Assembly (NCBI GenBank): GCA_023213395.1
Contig: CM041465.1
Span: forward strand, 27,411,741-27,475,740
Source of the DNA: Cycas panzhihuaensis
Taxonomy: Eukaryota; Cycadophyta
Direction of reading: 5' to 3'
DNA: 64,000 bases
A program made the position numbers and the translations under genes. Below are positions 32,484 to 44,547 of this stretch, piece by piece. Each line of letters opens with the position of its first letter. The first letter of the stretch is position 1. Below the pieces are notes generated by a model. It was not told the DNA's origin. It ran no database searches and worked only from the letters and a program-made list of their open reading frames with translations.

Positions 32484-35158
32484 ATAATACATCATCGACT
32501 CATCAAATTTAACATCTCAAGTAACCAAAAGCTTCCTCCCCTATAGATACCAAAGTCTGTATGCTTTATTCTCTTCTAAGTACCCCATGAATATATACTT
32601 AAAACTCTTACAATCAAACTTCTTTTAATGTGTGTCTATGATATGTGTATATTTAATACTCCCAAATACCTTGAAATAATTAATAGAAGGTTTTTGATAG
32701 GTCTAATATTCCCTCGGGTTAATGCCATGAAAAACCTTCTTAGGTACCCCATTCAGAATATAAATAGTTGTTGTAATAACTTCTACTCAAAACATTGGAA
32801 GTAGATTCTTTGCATACATCATACACCTCACCATATCCATCATGAGATAGTTAGTTCTCATTTGATACCATGATCAAGGTAGAATTGATTAAAGGCATTA
32901 TTATCATACTATTTTCCATTGTCGCTTCTCAAAATCTTTATTTTCGTATTGTTGGGTATTGTGACAACAATTATGGGGCTAAAATTATGGCATGTTTTTG
33001 GCACAGTTTCCCCCCCTAATCTTTCTCGGGGGGTTCCAAGGGGGACGGGAGCCCCCCTTGGCTGGGGGATGCGGGGGGTGTGGAACGCCCCCCGCTAGGA
33101 GGGGGTTCAAGGGTGATAGCCCCTAACCTGAAAATTTAGCCATGTAAACCTTATCAAAATGTAAAGAGAATTAGAGTCGTTCGACACAAAGACCTTAGAT
33201 TCTATGGTTGAGATTTAGGTCTTGGATGTTCCTCTCATGTAGCCCATTTTAGGGCTTTTCTTATTATGTTGTAATGTAATGTAATGTAACTATGATGAGG
33301 GTAGTGGGTGATTGTTGTTCCTGAGAGCACTTTGTAATTGTGATGTACTATTTCTCCATTCTATAGTAATAAAGATCAATGCCTTTCCTATATGGATGTT
33401 TCCTTAGCACACTCCTAGGGTTTTACCACACTATATCAGGTGCACATGTGATGTTTGGCTTTTATTTTCTTGTTACTATATAATCTCTTATTTTAGAACT
33501 TGCATGTAATTTTAAGTTTTGATTTCTGTAACTAGTTATAAGAATGCAATAGATCTTGGTGGCGGTTAAAGGGTTGGGACCTACTATTCTCAACACTTAT
33601 CACTCTTATTCTTGAGTCAAACTTTCTATTTATAAAAGTGATTGAGTACTTTAGACTTGTTTTTCAAGAAGAAGACCTACTATTTCCTACTATAATCATC
33701 TACAAACACAAGAATAAAATAAGGACTTGATATAGAAGGATTTGATAATGGCCCCATCAAATTAATATGTATGAGTTCTAACTTCTCTTTTGCTCTCTAA
33801 GCACAATTCCTTAAAAAGGACGGTGATCGTGCTTTCCATACATACATTCTTCATAAAGCCTTTAAAACATGGTATCTGTGGTAAAGCTACCACCATCTTC
33901 AACCTATTCATAAGGTTGATGCTCCTATAATTAATATGTCTAAGATGCTCATGCCATAACTTGCTCACATCATCAACACTAACAACAAAAGCTTAGGATT
34001 CCTTCTAAGCTCTAAATTTCTCAAATATCCAAAAGTTATTTTAAACTTTCCCAAGAGTAATGATAGAGAAGTTTTTTTTAGGTTCCTTAACTATGCATCT
34101 ATTATTATAAAACTCAATTTTCATACCTTATTTGTAGATTTCATGGGCAAAAAGAAGACTATTTTTCATATTAGTCTCATAATAAACCCCATTGAACTTA
34201 CCTCCTACAAGCAAAATGGAACCAACACCTTCCATAGGCAATATATGAACATCTCTAAGAATGACATTAGCATCACTTAAACCTGCATCTAAGGTATCAA
34301 AGTTCTGCTTCTAATAGGTGATATGCTTTTGTGCTCTATAGTCTAGGATCTAATAGTATTTTTGATTTAACTCAATTAACAACATTGATACCTTAACACA
34401 ATGAACTATTACACTCTTTATTTTATCATATTAGCTAGCCTTGTATTTGTCTTGCTTCTTAAACCAAAAATTATTCTCTTTATGGCCTTTCTTTTTATAG
34501 TAATTATTTCTATCTATAAACTTCTTCTTCTCTTGAGATGTCTCTCCTATTTTCTATGTGGACTTACTCTCTTGAACAACATCTTTTCTTTATGTCTTCA
34601 TGACTAAGCCTAGATTTGATTATAATCCAATAAGTATTCCATGATTCTTCAACTTGGCATCCTCAACTAGGATCAAATTTTTTAGTGACTCAAATGATTC
34701 ACCCTCCATAACTTCATCTCTTACATAAATAATTTGGAAGGTTCCAAATATAACTAGTAATTTTGATATAATAATTACAAAGAGCAGTGCATCATCAATT
34801 GAGTTTGGCATTAATTCATCTAACTTATTCCTTAAATTAATAATCTTATTTAGGTATAGACTTATGTTACTCTCATCCTCTACTATTGAGTTTAACAACT
34901 CCATCATTAGAGTAATATGATGGTTAGTTTTCTTCTTCTAAAACATCTTGCACAACGTTGTTTAGATCTCATGAGGTTATTCAAGGTTGTTGACTGAAGC
35001 TCTCTAGTTTGGAGTCAAAGTTAACTTATGTAAACCCACAACCATGAACTATTTCTCCTCTACATGAATATGCTCTTTCTCATCTAAAGGGATAGTTAAT
35101 AGTTTAGATTTGTTAATACCCCAAAGTTGGTTCACTATCAAAACTAATTCTATATTTA
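32484..35158 (-). pseudogene. Element D gag to integrase part, with a solo LTR inserted
   Basis: Minus-strand copia traces run down to the B1 joint. Gag lies at 34,620-34,907 (LNSIVEDESNISLYLNKI). GAG-pre-integrase is at 33,762-33,968 (LWHEHLRHINYRSINLM). Late integrase (MDMVRCMMYAKNLLPMF, near 32,830) leads to the integrase-RT spacer (DVKFDESMMYY, near 32,490). These connect in order to the RT part at 15,821. The middle is split by the solo LTR at 32,950-33,595. The gag N-terminus is cut at 35,158, where the second duplicate begins. Confidence 0.8.
32945..33600. mobile_element. Solo LTR E1 (32,950-33,595) with target duplication
   Basis: 646 bp with ends TGTTGGG and CTCAACA, flanked by CGTAT (32,945-32,949) and CTTAT (33,596-33,600), 4 of 5 matching. 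The second duplicate (near 42,015) shows the unfilled site, so this insertion followed the duplication. The same family recurs at 43,363-43,971. It holds C- and G-rich runs that can form hairpins (33,036-33,061 and 33,071-33,095). Confidence 0.88.
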
Positions 35159-35396
35159 TGATGTAATTTATAATTATATTTGGTAATTTAGATCTATAAA
35201 TATAGATCAAAGTCTAACTTTATATAATATATCATTTTATGAAAATGTAAAATATTATCATTTATGGGTTTTTACTTGTAAGGGTTTCTTACAGCAATTT
35301 GGTGTCCTATGCGATCTGTTCCTGCTTAATATTTACCTGATGTGAAAGATCCTATCGACCTTGTTTACTTTAGTTACATTTTTGTATTTTCTAACA
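35159..35396 (+). repeat. Partial A LTR at the duplication joint
   Basis: Matches 26,085-26,322 and ends TTTCTAACA. The first 95 bp or so of the LTR are absent. Confidence 0.88.
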
Positions 35397-37012
35397 GGTG
35401 TCTACTAACACCCTTCATAGGCTAACGACTGATCTTTTGAGCCCTCCAAATGACCAGGGTCTTCATTAAAAGGGGCTTAACCTCCTTTATTCAAAAATTT
35501 CACCATAATGAGGTGACCTCATTATTATAATTATAACTTTTGATCCAAGAGTCAGTTTTTTAAATAACTGGATCTGTTGGAAATCAGGTTCACTAATCTA
35601 TATACCAAAGCTATTTTCACTATAATCTAAAGCTATTTTATAGGAGTTTGAGACTTCTAAATTTATCCCTTCTATTTGACATAAGTTTGAGCTCTTTCTC
35701 ACTATTTTAAGTTATTTCTCAATTCTATCTAAGTACATTTATATTATAATAAGATAATAATCGATCTTTGACTGGTTTCACTTGATTTTTTTAGGCTGAC
35801 ATATGATTTTTTGTAGTTTCTTTGTGAAATTTAGCCTCTTAAAGGAGAAGAAGATATTTGGATGCCATTTCACAAACTAGTACCTTCTAAACCATAAATC
35901 ACTTTATTTTAAAGCTTCTATTTCATTTTTAGTTCATTCATTTTATTTTCAAGCTCATATCAAGCTTACTTAGCTTATTTAAGGGTCAATTTTCTTCATT
36001 TTAAAGCTTATTTTTAAAGATCATTTATGGATTTTTTTTACACCCTAAAGGCTCATATAAAGTACATTTAGTACATCTTAAAAGCTTATAAATCATTTTT
36101 AAATTATTCATTTTATCTTGAAGCTCACATTAGGCTCTCTTTGACTTATTTAAAGGTCAATTATGTATCATTATTAAAATATATTTCAAAGTTTAATTAA
36201 GGTTCCTTTCTTGCAATTTAAAGTTCACTTAGAGTACATCTTATTACATGTTTACAAGCTCATTTAAAGGCTATTTTATTTTCTTCATATTTCATACTAT
36301 TTTAGGGCTTATTTGTACCACTTTAAAATCTTACTTATTTCATGTTTATTTCATTCAAAAAATCACATTCATCTTACATTTATTTCATTTAAAGAGATAT
36401 ATTCCATTTCATTGTCAAGTTACTTTCATTTATTGAATAAAAAGAAACCTTATTTACTATGTAAAACCATAAATAAAATATATATTTATATTAAATAAGA
36501 TAAACTCCCAAATAAACCTCCTATTTTCCAACCTTGCAAGGGGGAACAATTAGGACATCCTTCTCCTACTCATATTGGATGAGACATGCCATTGTCTATC
36601 AGGTGTATTAGGTGGTAGGATAAGGTGGAAAACTTATATTTTTTTAGAGTTTGGAGACCAAGGCTAGACCTAGAGATGGTAACTATCTTTGGTTGTTAAG
36701 TCATCACTGCTAGATCTATTATTAAGCATAAGTCTAATATAGGTCGGTCAACAAGTTAGAGAAGTCATGTGCCTTCTTTGTAGCTCATGTACTAAGGTAT
36801 ATAGAGCCTAGTGCACATGTACTAGTATATTGGGTCCCTGATTTACCACTTGTAAGCAGCTTCCGTTAGATAGAATAATAACCGAAGGCTTCCTTAAAGG
36901 CTCATAAACTTAGATCCTAATAAACTTCATAAGGAATATGACACATTTCAAAACTTTACTTGGGAAACCTATACTTTGGGAAACATTTGAATAAAACTTT
37001 ATTTTAAAAATA
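35397..37012 (+). other. B2 leader
   Basis: Non-coding duplicate of 26,323-27,937, with the same blocks and no conserved frame. Confidence 0.8.
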
Positions 37013-40000
37013 ATGGCTAATAGTTTTAGTAACATAATCGTTCCCAAATTTTATGAATAAAATTTCTTAAATTAGAGTAGGAAGATGAGACCCATCCTCA
37101 TTGCTAAATATATATGGGATATTATTATGATATGTTACACAGAACTTAGTCAAAATGCAACTAAAGCAAAAAGATAAGTTTTTAAGGAGTGTGTAAAGAA
37201 AGACAATGAAGCTATAACTTTGATTTTTTGTGCCTTAGAAGACCATATCTTTTTAAGGATTAGTTAGGCATCTAAGTTTAAAGAGGTGTGGGACACATTG
37301 AGCTCATTTATGAAGGTGTAGCCTCATTTAAGCTCTAAACATTGAGGAGTAGATTTAAAAAATTGAGGATAATGCCCAATGATTCTACTAATGAATTTAT
37401 AATAAATGTTTAAGATCTTATAAATCAAATGAGATCTCTTGGTGAGACCCTAATTGAACAAAGGGTTATTGAAAGGATTCTTAAGTGTGTTAGTGAAGTG
37501 AAGAGATTTGAAATAGTAACAACAAGCATAGAAGTCTCAAAAGACCCAAGCATCTTAAAGATTGCATAATTGAGTGCCATGTTAGTGGTAGTTGAAGAGA
37601 AGAAGAGCTCAAATGAATCTTTAAAATATATATTTATAACTAAGATAAGGATCGAGTTAAATTCCCAAGCTAAAAGTTTAAGATCTAGGAACTAATCCCC
37701 AAGGGGGAGAGATAGAAATCCTAGATAAGAGATACATCAAGAATATCAACTGAAACACTAATCTCCCTACCAAAGAAATCAATGAGTAAATTAAAGATAT
37801 CCTAGCTAACAAAGATATCAAAGCCAAGAGAGACATCAAGAAGTAAACCAATATTTCCAAAGTTACCAAGGTCATACCAACTTTTAATGTCCCAACTTCA
37901 ATCATCCTAATAATAGACAAAGGGATAATCAAAGTCAATGCTTGGAAAGAGGAAGAACATCCTCCATTGATAGAACAAATCCTATAAGTAAGAGTCTTAG
38001 CCAAAGAGGAAGGAATATGATTCATTCTATATTTTACCATAAAGTTGGTCATACTAAGGATAGGTGCTTTGCTATAAGGGTTAGTGCTAATACAGTTGTT
38101 GAAAATAGAGAGACTGATCATCTATTCCTATTAAGTTTTATCGTACATGAGATGGAAGATGATTACTAATATATTGACTTGGGTTTCTCTACATACATGA
38201 CTCATAAAGAAGAAATATTTCAAACCATTGTCAGGACTAAAAAAAAGCTTAATCATTTTTAGAGATGATACCTCACATGAATCTATTAGAAGGGGTAAAG
38301 TTATCATCATGACAGATTAAGGTGAACATAGATATCTTAATGAAGTTCTACATGTTCCAACTCTAAAAAAAATCTTTAATCAATAGGACAGATAATGAAG
38401 CAAGATTATAAGGTTATATTTGACAATGGTAAATGCACTATTAAGGATAACATGAAGAATAAAGTGGTTGTTGCAAAAGGAAGAATGACTAAGGATAGAA
38501 TTTTCAAGCTAGTTTTAACCCCTCAGATAATTATGCTTTAAAGATGATAATCAAATTAGATAATAGCATGTTGCACAAAAGATTTAGCCACCTAAACTAA
38601 GGAAGCTTAGCTCTTATGAAGAAAATGGATATGGTTGAAGGGCTACCACAAATTGAAGCTAATAAGGATATTTGTGAAAGTTGCCTCCTAGGGAAATAAT
38701 ATAGGGAAACTTTTTGTAATGTAATTTATAGAGAAAAGGGACCACTTCATTTAATCAACATAGATCTTTGTGGTCCTATAGATGTCCTATCATTAATTGG
38801 TATAAAGAATTTCCTTACATTCATTAATGATTACATAAGAAAAACATATGTCTATTTTCTAAAATTTAAGGTAAATATTTTTCAATGCTTTTTAGACTTC
38901 AAAACCTTTGTTGAAAATTAAAATAGACACAATATACTCTCCTTAGGATCAGATAATGGGGGAGAGTTCATCTCAAATGAATTTAATGCCTATTATACAT
39001 ACCATGGCATGAGAAGGTAATACATCAACCCCTACACTCCACAACAAAATGGGATTGCTAAATAGAATAATTGCACCATAGTTGAGATAGTTAAGTGCAT
39101 GCTAAAAGATAAGAAGTTGGAACATGAGTTTTGGACAGGAGCTATCCATACTATAGTCTATCTCCTAAATAGGTGTACCACTAAGGCCCTTAGTTGGATA
39201 ACACTTAAAGAAGTATGGACTAGTTATAAACCTAATATTAGTCATTTGAGAATCTTTGGATGCCTAGCTTTTGTCCATGCTCTTGAATAAAAGAGGACCA
39301 AACTTGATGATAAGAGAATTAAGTGTATATTTATTAGATATAGTGATATTTCCAAATCATATAATATGTATGACCACAAAGAAAGAAAGGTCATGGTTAG
39401 TAGAGATATTATATTTAAAGAGCATGACTATTATCACTTAGATTATGTTCAACTCAAAGGTAGGAATATTATGATAAACTTCGACTCATCTCCTAGGTCC
39501 ACATATATGCCATGATCCAAAGAAAAATATTAATGTATCAAGACCAAGTGGTAAGGGAACCTCCTCTTAACCTTAAAGATTTCCTAAATGGATGCAAAGA
39601 ATTCATGACTTGGATAATATTTTAGACAATAACTATGACAGAAGACCTACTCATTCATATCAGGTTAATTTCATCCTTATGAGTCAAGTAATGGAAGCCC
39701 ATGAGCCTTATATTTTTGAAGAGGCTAATACTTATGATGAACAACAAAAATCTATGGAAGAAGAATATAACTCTATAGTAAAAAATAACACATGAGAACT
39801 CATTAACCTTCCTCCCAATAAAATATCCATTGGAACCAAATGGGTCTATAAGGCCAAATTTAGATCTAATGGACCCATTAATAAACACAAAGCTAGACTT
39901 GTTGCCAAAGGATATGCCCAAAGAGAAGGCATAGATTATAGTGAAACTTTTACTCTTATTACATAGATGGAAACAATTCGTATGATGTTAAGCCTAACTA

Positions 40001-41254
40001 CTTAAAAGGGTTAGGATGTTCATCAGATGGACGTTAAAAATACATTCCTTAATAACTATATTGAAGAGGATATATATGTCCAACAACTAAAAGGTTTTAA
40101 AGTTTTAGGGAAAGAAAATAAAGTGTATAAATTGAAAAGGACACTTTCTAGCTTAAAACAAGCACCTAGAGTATGGTACTATAGGATAGACAAATATTTT
40201 AGAGATCAACAATTCGAAAGAACTTAGATAGATTTGAATTTATACATTAAAATTGAGGGAGATTCTATACTAATTATGGGACTTTATGTTGAGGACATTA
40301 TCTATACAGTAAATGATTCCCATCTCTCTCAAAAATTTAAAGACGACATGTGTAAAGAGTTTAAAATGACTAACTTAGGTTGATGCATTACATCCTAGGA
40401 TTGGAAGTTTGGTAGGACGATGATGGTATCTTCATCTCTCAAAGAAAATATACCTTGGACATACTCCAAAATTTCAAGATGAGTGATTGTAAGGCCTTAT
40501 CCATACCAGTTAAAATTAGTATTAAACTATGCAAACTTGATGACTCTACATCGATAGATCCTATATTATATAGATAATTCATTATGAGCCTAATATATTT
40601 GATATCTACATGGCCTGATATCATGCATGCAATTAGTGTTGCATCAAGATTCATGCAAGATCCTAAATATTCCCATTGGAAAGTGGCTAAGTATATTCAA
40701 TAATATCTAAAAGGCATAATAGACTATTGGCTACACTACAAACTTTTAACAAATTTTAGATTCATCGAGTATATAGATTTTGATTGGAAGGTGACATTGA
40801 TGATAAAAAATCTACTTCTCGGTGTACACTTAGCTTAGGTGTAGCAACTATTGTATGAAGTATTAAAAGGTAAAATATTGTTTCATTATCTATAGTAAAA
40901 GCATAGTATAAAGCAATAATTTCAGGTGCATATGAAATAGTGTGGCTTCTTCATCTACTATATGATCTTTAGTTGGAATAAAATGGTCCTACTAAGATTT
41001 GGTATGATAATCAAAGCACTATTCAAATGACACATAATCCATTCTTCCATGGTAGAACTAAACATATTGAGATGCAACATCATTTCATTTGAGAACTCAT
41101 CCAACTACGTGAAATATAGTTGGTATATTACGGTACAAAAGATTAGGCAACAGATATCTTTATAAAGGCACTTAGAAAAGTTAAGTTGCATAAATTTAGA
41201 GAAAAGATTAGAGTTACACATAATGAATATTATGGTAGAAAATGTGAGCATTAA
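37013..41254 (+). pseudogene. B2 copia gag-pol polyprotein, duplicate of B1
   Basis: The same reading as B1, offset by about 9,070 bases. ATG at 37,013, knuckle remnant KVGHTKDRCFA near 38,045, integrase blocks near 38,760-39,290 (EHEFWTGAIHTIVYLLNRC), and RT start MDVKNTFLNNY at 40,027. It shares B1's YVED (40,285-40,296) and the integrase Glu-to-Lys change (39,060-39,062), which therefore predate the duplication. It has its own extra stops and substitutions. The frame ends in the LTR at 41,252-41,254. Not functional. Confidence 0.9.
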
Positions 41255-41546
41255 TATTTATTATCTTATATTAATGTATGTAAGTGCTTTGGGAGTATGT
41301 AACTACCCTAGCCATTTTAAGCCAACTTCGGTCATCAAAAGATAAAGGTATATATTTATTTTTTTATTATTTTATTTTTAAAATAATATTAATTGAGGCA
41401 AACTCTAGCCTACCTCCTAACTTATAAATATAAGGGTCATATTAACCTGATATTTTTTAACACCACCAATGTTTAGAGATTATGTTAATTTTATTTTATA
41501 ATATGGATTGATTTATTCTTCTTTGCTCCACTCGCCATCGCCAACA
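41243..41546 (+). repeat. 3' LTR of B2
   Basis: 304 bp, TGTGAGCATTAATA to CGCCAACA, followed by TTAGT (41,547-41,551), the copied B1 target duplication. Confidence 0.9.
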
Positions 41547-41551
41547 TTAGT

Positions 41552-42661
41552 ATGATACATCATCAACTCATCAAATTTAACATCTCAAGTAACCAAAAGC
41601 TTCCTCCCCTATAGATACCAAAGTCTCAGATGCTTTATTCTCTTCTAAGTACCCCATGAATATATACTTCAAACTCTTACAATCTAACTTCTTTTGATGT
41701 GTGTCTATGATATGTGTATATTTAATACACCCAAATACCTTGAAATAATTAATAGAAGGTTTTTGATAGGTCTAATATTCCCTGGGGGTAATGCTATGAA
41801 TAACTTTCATAGGTACCCCATTCAGAATATAAATAGTTGTTGTAATAACTTCTACTCAAAACATTGGCAGTAGATTCATTGCATACATCATACACCTCAC
41901 TATCTCCATCATGAGATGGTTAGTTCTCATTTGATACCATGATCAAGGTAGAAATGATTAAAGGTATTATTATCATACTATTTTCCATTGTCGCTTCTCA
42001 AAATCTTTATTTTATTATCACTCTTATTATTGAGTCAAACTTTCTATTCATAAAAGTGATTAAGTACTTTAGACTTATTTTTCAAGAAGAAGACCTAGTA
42101 TTTCCTACTATGATCCTCTACAAACACAAGAATAAAATAAGCACTTAGTATAGAAGGATTTGATAATGGCCCCATCAAATTAATATGTATGAGTTCTAAC
42201 TTCTCCTTTGCTCTCCAAGCATAATCCCTAGAGAAAGGATGGTGATGGTGCTTTCCATACATACATTCTTCATAAAGCCTTTAAAACATGGTATCTATGG
42301 TAAAGCTACCACCATTTTTAACCTATTCATAAGGTTGATGCTCCTATAGTTAAGATGTCCAAGATGCTCATGCCATAACTTGCTCACATCATTAACACTA
42401 ACAACAAAACCTTAGGATTTATTCTAAGCTCTAAATTTCTCAAATACCCAAAAGTTATTTTAAACTTTCCCAAGAGTAATGATAGAGAAGTTCCTTTTAG
42501 GTTCCTTAACTCTACATCTATTATTATAAAACTCAATTTTCATACCTTATTTGTAGATTTCATGGGCAAAAGAAGACTATTTTTCATATTAGTCTCATAA
42601 TAAACCCCATTGAACTTACCTCCTACAAGCAAAATAGAACCAACATGTTCCATAGGCAATA
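41552..42661 (-). pseudogene. Duplicate of element D integrase region
   Basis: Matches 32,484-34,250 without the solo LTR. Minus-strand D traces (integrase-RT spacer, integrase end, GAG-pre-integrase near 42,340) are present but have no long frame. It stops abruptly near 42,661. Confidence 0.78.
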
Positions 42662-43357
42662 CAATATTGTACAATCTCTTACTCTACATTTATCTTTCGT
42701 CTTATGTCCTACCATACCATCGCCTAAGAAATTATCTGCACTTATCTTCTGCCTTGCAATTACTTATCAAGGCATTTAAACCTGTTAAGTTGAGGCATCC
42801 CTCTTTGTAGAAATCCTGCAGTAGAACACTTACTACATCTGTTTTTGCATCTACTTAAATGTGGCATCTCTCTACATAGTCAATCTCTCAATAGTTGGGA
42901 TGATGTTAGTTGGCGTCTTCATGTCATTCATGTTATTCTCTGCTTGCTGATGTCTCCATCTCCTGGGTTTTACAGCCATCACTGTAGGTAATCATATAGT
43001 CCATCATCGTAGTTCATTCATATTGTTTCTCCATTCTACCCCCGTGCATTTCAGCCATCACTTACCGCCTGATTCCTCCATCTTACAATAGTTCATGTCG
43101 GACATAGTTATTAAGGGGGGCATTGCGATTTTTGCAGCCCATATACATAATACATTTTCACATGTTCACTCCTATATGTTCTCACTGATTTATTTCTATC
43201 ATTATTATTTTTATATATTGTATAAATTATTAAATATCCCTTTATATCATCACATAGATTAGGTGTATGTTCAAGCTACGATATTTTAATTATAGTTTTC
43301 AATATTCACTTTAATAATAATCATGTATCACTTTAATAATAACCATGTATATAAGTA
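42662..43357. other. Gene-free sequence after the duplication
   Basis: No coding block is recognised. ATTAAGGGGGG near 43,108 looks like a polypurine tract, so an LTR of an unidentified plus-strand element may start near 43,119. No partner was found. Confidence 0.35.
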
Positions 43358-43362
43358 ATTTA

Positions 43363-43971
43363 TGTTGGATATTGTGACAACAATAGTTTAAGGCTAAAAT
43401 TTTGGCACGTTAGTGGCATGGTTTCCCCCCTTAATCTTTCTCGGGGGGTTCTAAGGGGGGTGGGATCCCCCCTTGGTTTGGGGGTTTGGGGGCGATAGTC
43501 CCCAACCCGAAAAATTAGCCCTGTAAACCATATTAAATTGTAAAGAGAATCAGGGTCATTCGATACAAATACCCTAGATTCTACGATTGAGATTTATGCC
43601 TTGGATTTCTCTCTCATGTAGCCCAATTTAGGGTTTTTCTTATTATGTTGTATGTAATGTAATATACTGTGATGAGGGCAGCAGCTGGTTGTTATTCCTG
43701 AGAGCACTCTACTAGTGAGATGTACTTTTTCTCCATTTTACAGCAATAAAGATTGATACCTTTCCTGTGTGGATGTTTCCCTAGCACACTGATAGGGTTT
43801 TACCATGTTATATCAGGTGCATATGTGATGTTTGGCTTTCATATTCATGTTATTATATTATCTCTAACTTTAGAACTTGCATGTTAAATTCTAGTTTTGA
43901 TTCTTGTAACTAGTTACAAAATAGTTTAAATCTTGTGGCAGTTTAAGGTTTGGGACCTTGTATTCTCAACA
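43363..43971. mobile_element. Solo LTR E2, 609 bp, perfect target duplication
   Basis: Ends TGTTGGATATTGTGACAACA and TATTCTCAACA. Flanked by ATTTA at 43,358-43,362 and 43,972-43,976. Clearly related to 32,950-33,595 over its whole length, but lacking one G-rich segment. No element interior adjoins it. Confidence 0.93.
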
Positions 43972-43976
43972 ATTTA

Positions 43977-44017
43977 TATATTATATATATTTATTTTTTT
44001 TAGTAATACACTCATTA

Positions 44018-44058
<41 letters not shown>

Positions 44059-44547
44059 TTAATGTGATAATAGACAAATATAAAAGTTTTAAGTCACATT
44101 ATTTTTAAAGCATTATCTTCAATAAGAATATATATTTATCGTTTAATCATATATAATTATTTGTACAAGGAAATTCTCAATCTATTTCTATCTATCACAT
44201 GATCCAAAGATTGAAAGGCACTAGATAATTCTTAGTCTTTTTTCAACTAAAACTTTATACTATACATCAAATTACAAGATTTTATATATTCTGAGGAGAG
44301 CCATATTATCAACTTATAAGATATAGTCGACTACTATAACTCAATTGTGCCCTAATCATTTGAATCTTTTAGGTTCTTATATTTATATTTGTGCTTCGAA
44401 TACACATATTCATCTGATATCTATCATTTGTTCAATGAGAGGTGTGATAATTTTCTTGATACAAGTGTAACAAATTAGCACATAGTGACAGAAGAAAAAA
44501 GGTGGAATCATACTTATACTATTATTAAGGTGAGGAGTACTGAAGAG
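43977..44547. other. Gene-free sequence with microsatellite
   Basis: AT-rich, with a TA run passing into about 13 GA units at 44,019-44,057. It precedes the gypsy gag at 44,548. No LTR or primer site is seen. Confidence 0.5.
44019..44057. repeat. (TA)n(GA)n microsatellite
   Basis: About seven TA units followed directly by about 13 uninterrupted GA units. Confidence 0.97.

Larger units (their letters stand above)
26085..35158. repeat. First copy of a 9.07-kb tandem segmental duplication
   Basis: From TGATGTAATTT in the A 3' LTR onward, the sequence recurs about 9,074 bases further right, covering the LTR end, B leader, B gag-pol, B 3' LTR and adjoining D. Short stretches compared by hand (28,870-29,100 against 37,945-38,175) differ by about 4-6%. 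This copy has an extra 651 bp (solo LTR plus target duplication) and extends about 0.9 kb further into D than the second copy. Confidence 0.9.
35159..42661. repeat. Second copy of the tandem duplication, truncated right
   Basis: It matches 26,085 to about 34,250, lacking the E1 solo LTR. Similarity ends near 42,661, within the D integrase/gag traces, so the last 0.9 kb of the unit is missing. The joint at 35,158/35,159 passes directly from D gag to the middle of an A LTR. Confidence 0.88.
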
